DNA of 64,000 bases from Planctomycetota bacterium (lineage in GTDB: Bacteria > Planctomycetota > Planctomycetia > Pirellulales > Pirellulaceae): positions 24,079 to 88,078 of the forward strand of contig JACNKX010000148.1 in the NCBI GenBank assembly GCA_014381825.1. Reading direction: 5' to 3'. The notes under the pieces are model-generated. The model searched no databases. It was not told where the DNA came from and worked only from the letters and a program-made list of their open reading frames with translations. Made by a program: the position numbers and the translations under genes. Numbering within the stretch: the first letter of the stretch is position 1; every line of letters starts with the position of its first letter. Of the stretch, positions 60,401 through 64,000 are shown one piece after another.

Positions 60401-62411
60401 CATCGCACAGTGTTCGAGCTGGCCAGGCGGACTTTGAAGCGAACCGCGAGAATCGATCGCGCAAGAAGTCGATCGCCTCGTCGGTCTTGTGAAGATATCG
60501 TGACGCTGCAAAGTAGCTTCGCGAGCGCCGCTCGTCCTTGTCGTCTAAGCACGCGGCGATGCGATATAGCTGGGTCGCGTCTGAGCGTTGGTCCACATCC
60601 CATAGCAAATCAGCAAGAGACGCATACCCGCGACCGTCGTACGGGCGATGACGAATGGCCCGCTCCAAGACATAGCGTGCCTGTGGCTGCTCGCGTGCAT
60701 CAGCAAGTAGCTCTTGGCCATATCGAATCCAAAACAGCGGATCGCCTGGCTTGTCATAAAGCTCCTTGAGCACGCTCAGTCGATCTTCGCGACGCCCGAG
60801 CTCTTCCAAGCAATTCAACTTGCTCATGAGAAAATTGCCGTCGTCGGGATACTTCTCAAGCATGGCTTCGATCGCGCCCAGTGAACCGCCTGTGTCGGCA
60901 TCGTATCCAGCTAGATTCGCTCTCGCACGAAGTGTCAGCCGATGCGAGGAATCAGCGTTGATCATTTGCTCGTAAATGTCTTGTGCGTCCTCCCGATGAT
61001 GCTTCTCCAAAGCGACATCAAGCCGATGCAGGTGATCGAACATTTCCGTATCGGGAAGCTCCAAGTCGTCCCACAGATGGACTTGATATTTTGGGATCAT
61101 CGCCATTCCACGTGGGCCACAGCTGGCATAGTGCTCCAGCATCTTCTCGGTCAGAAACTCGCTTGTAAAGCGAACCGTCGGGTCGCGGATCAGCAGTGTT
61201 CCTCGAATTGCGTCGTAGCCGATCACTGCCTGAAGATGGGCCGAACCCACGTCGACGGTCGTCAATGTGAAAGGGATGCCACGATCGATTAGTGCGACCG
61301 CACTGTCGAGTGTCACGCGAAACTCGCGAGTCGCGAATCCGTTCTCTTCGGCCCATTGACGCTCTCGATAAGCCGGTGTGCCGTCGTAACAAATGTGCTC
61401 CGCGACTTGCAGATGGTCCGTCTGTCGCCCCCAAAATCTCGCCAAGGCCGAGATTGTCGCCGGCGCACAAGTGACATGATTCTGTCGAACGAACTCGACC
61501 GCCAATCGTCTCCGCCCCGGCAATTCATCTCGTCGCTCCATGCGATCCGCGAAGCTTGTTTGAAAGTCCTCGCCCACCTCTCGCGCGTGTCGTATGGCTT
61601 CGTCAAAGTCCCCGCAGTAATAGGCGGCATCCGCACGCATCGAGGCCAGCCATTTTGTTCGATCTTTCTCATGCTGCATCAATGGAAAGAACTGAGGTAG
61701 GCTTTCGTAGTTCGCACGCGATTCGTCGTACATCTCCAACTCATTCTGAAGCGTCGCCAGATGGCCGACTAAGTCGCCCGCTTCGAGCCGACCGATTGCT
61801 TCGGATAACAATGCTAGAGCTTCGTCGTCGCGCCCTGCTTGAACCAATTGATGCGCAACTGCTTGGACCGATGGTCGGTACCACGGTCGCAATTCGAGCG
61901 ACCGCTGAGCCGTCTCCAACGCTTCGTCTCGCCGATCTTGCATCTCCAATAAATGTGAACGCTCGACCCAGATCCAAGCACGCTCAGGAGCCAGTGCTTC
62001 AGCGCGATCGATCCACGTCTCGGCGGATTGGAAGTCGCGAGCGAGTCCGCAAATACGAGCCCGCAGGGCGAACCAGTCTGCTCGCAACGCAGGCGTCGCA
62101 TCCGCAAAGTCACCGGCCTCGACGCTGAACTTCCACATTGCCCACGGACCCCGACGGCTGACGGCGGAGAGAAGATGGTAATAACATGTCTCGATATTCC
62201 GCGGTTCATCACGCCACGCCGCGCGAAGCAAGACTCCTCCCAGTCGTGGCGAGCCCAGGTTCATCGCGAGTCGACCTGCCAGAAGTCTCGCTTCCGTTCC
62301 CTGCCAATCTTGGAGCGGACCAAGTTCCTTGCTGGCGTCGTACGCCTTGAGATACTGACCGCTCTGATACAGATCGCGGACTTGTTGAAGTTGAGATAGC
62401 GCCACCGACAT
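57438..62411 (-). CDS. Giant TPR-repeat protein with internal C39-like cysteine peptidase domain
   Basis: 1657 aa; many TPR-like repeats (e.g. RSHLLEMQDRRDEALETAQRSLELRPW, AWIEAAEQQARVAPRDPAAWGTLGDALQQKPERDRAKQCFQRSIDAL); C39-like segment VEFVRQNHVTCAPATISALARFWGR...GSAHLQAVIGYDAIRGTLLIRDPTV. Confidence 0.88.
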   Translation of the reverse strand: MSVALSQLQQVRDLYQSGQYLKAYDASKELGPLQDWQGTEARLLAGRLAMNLGSPRLGGVLLRAAWRDEPRNIETCYYHLLSAVSRRGPWAMWKFSVEAGDFADATPALRADWFALRARICGLARDFQSAETWIDRAEALAPERAWIWVERSHLLEMQDRRDEALETAQRSLELRPWYRPSVQAVAHQLVQAGRDDEALALLSEAIGRLEAGDLVGHLATLQNELEMYDESRANYESLPQFFPLMQHEKDRTKWLASMRADAAYYCGDFDEAIRHAREVGEDFQTSFADRMERRDELPGRRRLAVEFVRQNHVTCAPATISALARFWGRQTDHLQVAEHICYDGTPAYRERQWAEENGFATREFRVTLDSAVALIDRGIPFTLTTVDVGSAHLQAVIGYDAIRGTLLIRDPTVRFTSEFLTEKMLEHYASCGPRGMAMIPKYQVHLWDDLELPDTEMFDHLHRLDVALEKHHREDAQDIYEQMINADSSHRLTLRARANLAGYDADTGGSLGAIEAMLEKYPDDGNFLMSKLNCLEELGRREDRLSVLKELYDKPGDPLFWIRYGQELLADAREQPQARYVLERAIRHRPYDGRGYASLADLLWDVDQRSDATQLYRIAACLDDKDERRSRSYFAASRYLHKTDEAIDFLRDRFSRFASKSAWPARTLCDAYETLEQTPAAIATIDSALTLRREDPDLLLFAADFFGRYNLLDRADKLLADAKEVSHRVAWLRTAAHLASYRGDHPAALDTWKQVLAAEPLARDAHDAVASISAMLDGPQAAIAHLRSAVENNPKSYSLRVALIEWLRNDDSPETGEAALRDLIEQHPSDAWARRELAITLCHLKQYEAAQEQADVAFALEPSSPIAGWILARIAEAQGNTEDAKQHCREAIHLSVDYDPAFSALITLCDSKAERVEALQFVQEELKQQVTFGDGLLLFREYALTTYDDTELLAVLRDAREARPDLWHAWDALVKHLSDMQQFDEAHSLATEAVERFPLLPRLWLELAMVCRAKQDREGEVAALTRALEINSTWSDARRQLSEAYEALGEQAKAREILELAIEHDPREVRNRGFLALLLWKLDDRDGALDQLREAARMEPGYEFAWGQLRTWSDELSDPTIVTELARELSRERPDEARSWLILADVLTRPEDRAEAFEAIDRAIALNPRNVDAYTTKAYYLTEEGRYDEAIAICRPEIFGDAIPVALRARIAGIEAERGNIDQAITLMREVVEVDADYYWAWNRLAAWYEATEQLDAWIEAAEQQARVAPRDPAAWGTLGDALQQKPERDRAKQCFQRSIDALDDYAYGALSLFDMQIEDGEFDAANQTLERTAEHLPVGYAAAKRVCLFCKQRDRKQADEAFLTLCDEALETTTPIQIAMAGYQEQAWGPRALDIIEDKVFAQASVAAPVAAAWVQIADQLKKIGRCRSRLQELQDKPELWTEATAEYITLLGRPDRYYDLKGFAFWHKKQLREHDQTWWAVGSAYLDALQPAHVISWMKDWQERNAEPYMYFPLVVALWQKRRATLAANVCRHAVQRGNDHTVCLHNLWLVAEHLAKARIDEASQLIVQLHRSEMNEYYQEMYDLLHLACSLLGSDSNTSYSEAIASLKSNQKRRLTQTDQLQRRLYHFVCWRLAEKHKRPLAALWSRVLTWSLI

Positions 62412-62547
62412 GTTGTTCCCCCGATTGATCTCGCTGCTCTATCGAAGATGATACTGAATCGACGCGCTGGGTTCGAATCCTCGCGATAAGATCCGTCAGA
62501 GAATTTGCCGCGTTGTACATCGCCCCGCTTTCGCGACAATATGCAAC

Positions 62548-63891
62548 ATGGCTGATCGAACCCCGAAGATCGCGTATCTGACCGCCGGTGCGGCGGGAAT
62601 GTATTGCGGCAGCTGTATGCACGACAATACGCTGGCCAGCGCATTGACGCGGCTGGGGGTCGATGTCCAGTTAATTCCCACGTACACGCCAATTCGCACC
62701 GATGAAGAAGATGTAAGCATCGACCAGATCTTCTTTGGAGGCATCAATGTCTTTCTAGAACAGAAAGTGCCCGGCTTTCGCTTTTTGCCGAGCTTTGTTC
62801 GGTCATTGCTTGATCGTCCCAGCTTGATCCGCTGGGCGACCAAAAGAGCGTCGTCGACGAGTCCAGATTCGCTCGGAGCGCTGACGGTTTCGATGCTCCG
62901 AGGCGATCAGGGATACCAAGCCGCCGAAGTGACCAAGATCTGCGACTGGTTATCAAAGACGGCGCATCCCGATCTTGTCAACTTCAGCAACGTCATGATT
63001 GCGGGTTGCGTGCCTCATCTTAAGCGAGAGCTGAATGTACCTGTCGTCGTCACGTTGCAAGGCGACGATGTCTTCCTAGAAAGCTTGCCCGAGCCGTACA
63101 AGTCACGAGCGCTCGCTGAAATTCGAAACTTGGTCCAACACATCGACGCATTCCTAGCGCACAGCCAGTACTATGCCAACTTCATGTCCAAATATCTCGG
63201 CATTCCGCCAGAGAAGTTTCGCGTCGTACCCTTGGGTATCGAGACGACAGGTTTCCGGCCAGCCGACGAATCTCCCGACGAACGCAAAGACAAACCGAAG
63301 ACGATCGGTTATCTGGCTCGTTTAGCACCGGAGAAAGGCTTGCACGTGTTGGTCGATGCGTTTATCGAACTGAGTAAGCGCGACGCGACTCAAGATGTGC
63401 GGTTGGAGATCGCCGGATGGCTCGGCGAGAACAATCGCCAGTACGCAGAAGCCGAATTCGCGAAACTGCACGAGGCCGGATTGCGAGACCGCTTTCACTA
63501 TGCAGGTTCGATCAGTCGAGACGAGAAGGTCGCCTTCTTACACCGACTCGATGTGCTCTCCGTCCCGACGACTTACTGCGAGCCAAAGGGCTTGTTCGTC
63601 TTGGAGGCGTTAGCGGCGTGTGTCCCCGTCGTCTTGCCATCGCACGGCGCGTTCCCCGAGTTGATCAAAGCGACCGGTGGTGGTCGGCTTGTCGAACCGA
63701 ACAATCCGATCGCGCTCGCCGATGAATTGGAAAGGACGCTGCTCGATCCGTCAGCTTGTCGCCGCTTGGGCCACGAAGGTGCCAAGGTTGTTCACGAGCG
63801 ATATAACGCACAAGTCATGGCGCGAGCGACGCTCGACGTGTTATCTGAGTTCGTCCCCGCAGGCAACTTCGCGTCCGAAGACGGTCGATAG
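62548..63891 (+). CDS. Glycosyltransferase family 4 (GT-B) protein
   Basis: KIAYLTAGAAGMYCGSCMHDNTLASAL; TIGYLARLAPEKGLHVLVDAFIEL; C-terminal EPKGLFVLEALAACVPVVLPSHGAFPELIKATGGGRLVEPNNP. Confidence 0.93.
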   Translation: MADRTPKIAYLTAGAAGMYCGSCMHDNTLASALTRLGVDVQLIPTYTPIRTDEEDVSIDQIFFGGINVFLEQKVPGFRFLPSFVRSLLDRPSLIRWATKRASSTSPDSLGALTVSMLRGDQGYQAAEVTKICDWLSKTAHPDLVNFSNVMIAGCVPHLKRELNVPVVVTLQGDDVFLESLPEPYKSRALAEIRNLVQHIDAFLAHSQYYANFMSKYLGIPPEKFRVVPLGIETTGFRPADESPDERKDKPKTIGYLARLAPEKGLHVLVDAFIELSKRDATQDVRLEIAGWLGENNRQYAEAEFAKLHEAGLRDRFHYAGSISRDEKVAFLHRLDVLSVPTTYCEPKGLFVLEALAACVPVVLPSHGAFPELIKATGGGRLVEPNNPIALADELERTLLDPSACRRLGHEGAKVVHERYNAQVMARATLDVLSEFVPAGNFASEDGR

Positions 63892-64000
63892 TCAACTGCG
63901 ATAACACTGTAGCAGCCATCGACGCCCTGCAAATGTAGAATGTCCCGAATGGCATTAACTTATCTCAACTCATGTGCTGGTCGATGTTAAGGCTTGCTGC

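Noticed and set aside
59220-60437. 405-aa + strand ORF antisense to the TPR gene
   Set aside because: No recognisable domain; lies fully opposite a strongly supported coding frame and reads like reverse-complement shadow coding in GC-biased DNA.
1-64000. CRISPR arrays, rRNA, transposases, integrases, prophage or known anti-phage operons
   Set aside because: No regularly spaced direct repeats, rRNA-like sequence or recognisable recombinase/defence protein motifs seen; the nucleotidyltransferase-like gene alone is not enough to call a toxin-antitoxin or defence system.

Overview
The window is a GC-rich, densely coding bacterial chromosome segment with strong Planctomycetes (Pirellulales-like) character: two PSCyt1/DUF1549/DUF1553 + DUF1501 loci, a further DUF1501 gene, a DUF1559 protein, Hanks-type kinases, and an ECF sigma factor beside a kinase. 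About 38 protein-coding genes are supported. They include a carbamoyltransferase, an AIM24-like protein, an FHA-GAF-adenylate cyclase, a CpaF-like ATPase operon, pyruvate phosphate dikinase, an alginate-export-like porin, the three-gene pnt transhydrogenase operon, an FHA-EAL protein, an ApbE / FMN-binding / NapH-NapG-like electron-transfer cluster, a HerA-like ATPase apparently broken by a -1 frameshift, a PQQ-propeller + malectin-like secreted protein, and a 1657-aa TPR protein with an embedded C39-like cysteine peptidase domain. I found no rRNA, tRNA, CRISPR array, transposase or prophage. The observations most worth a second look are the HerA-like frameshift (~50780), the TPR/C39-like giant protein, the putative flavinylation/electron-transfer cluster (44330-49694), the orphan CpaF operon with GTGA-coupled starts (7744-11155), an atypical zinc-ribbon DUF1559 protein, and several structured intergenic repeats (25689-25815, 27891-27944, 19147-19178, 45424-45451). 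All functional calls rest on reading motifs in the translations; no database search was run.
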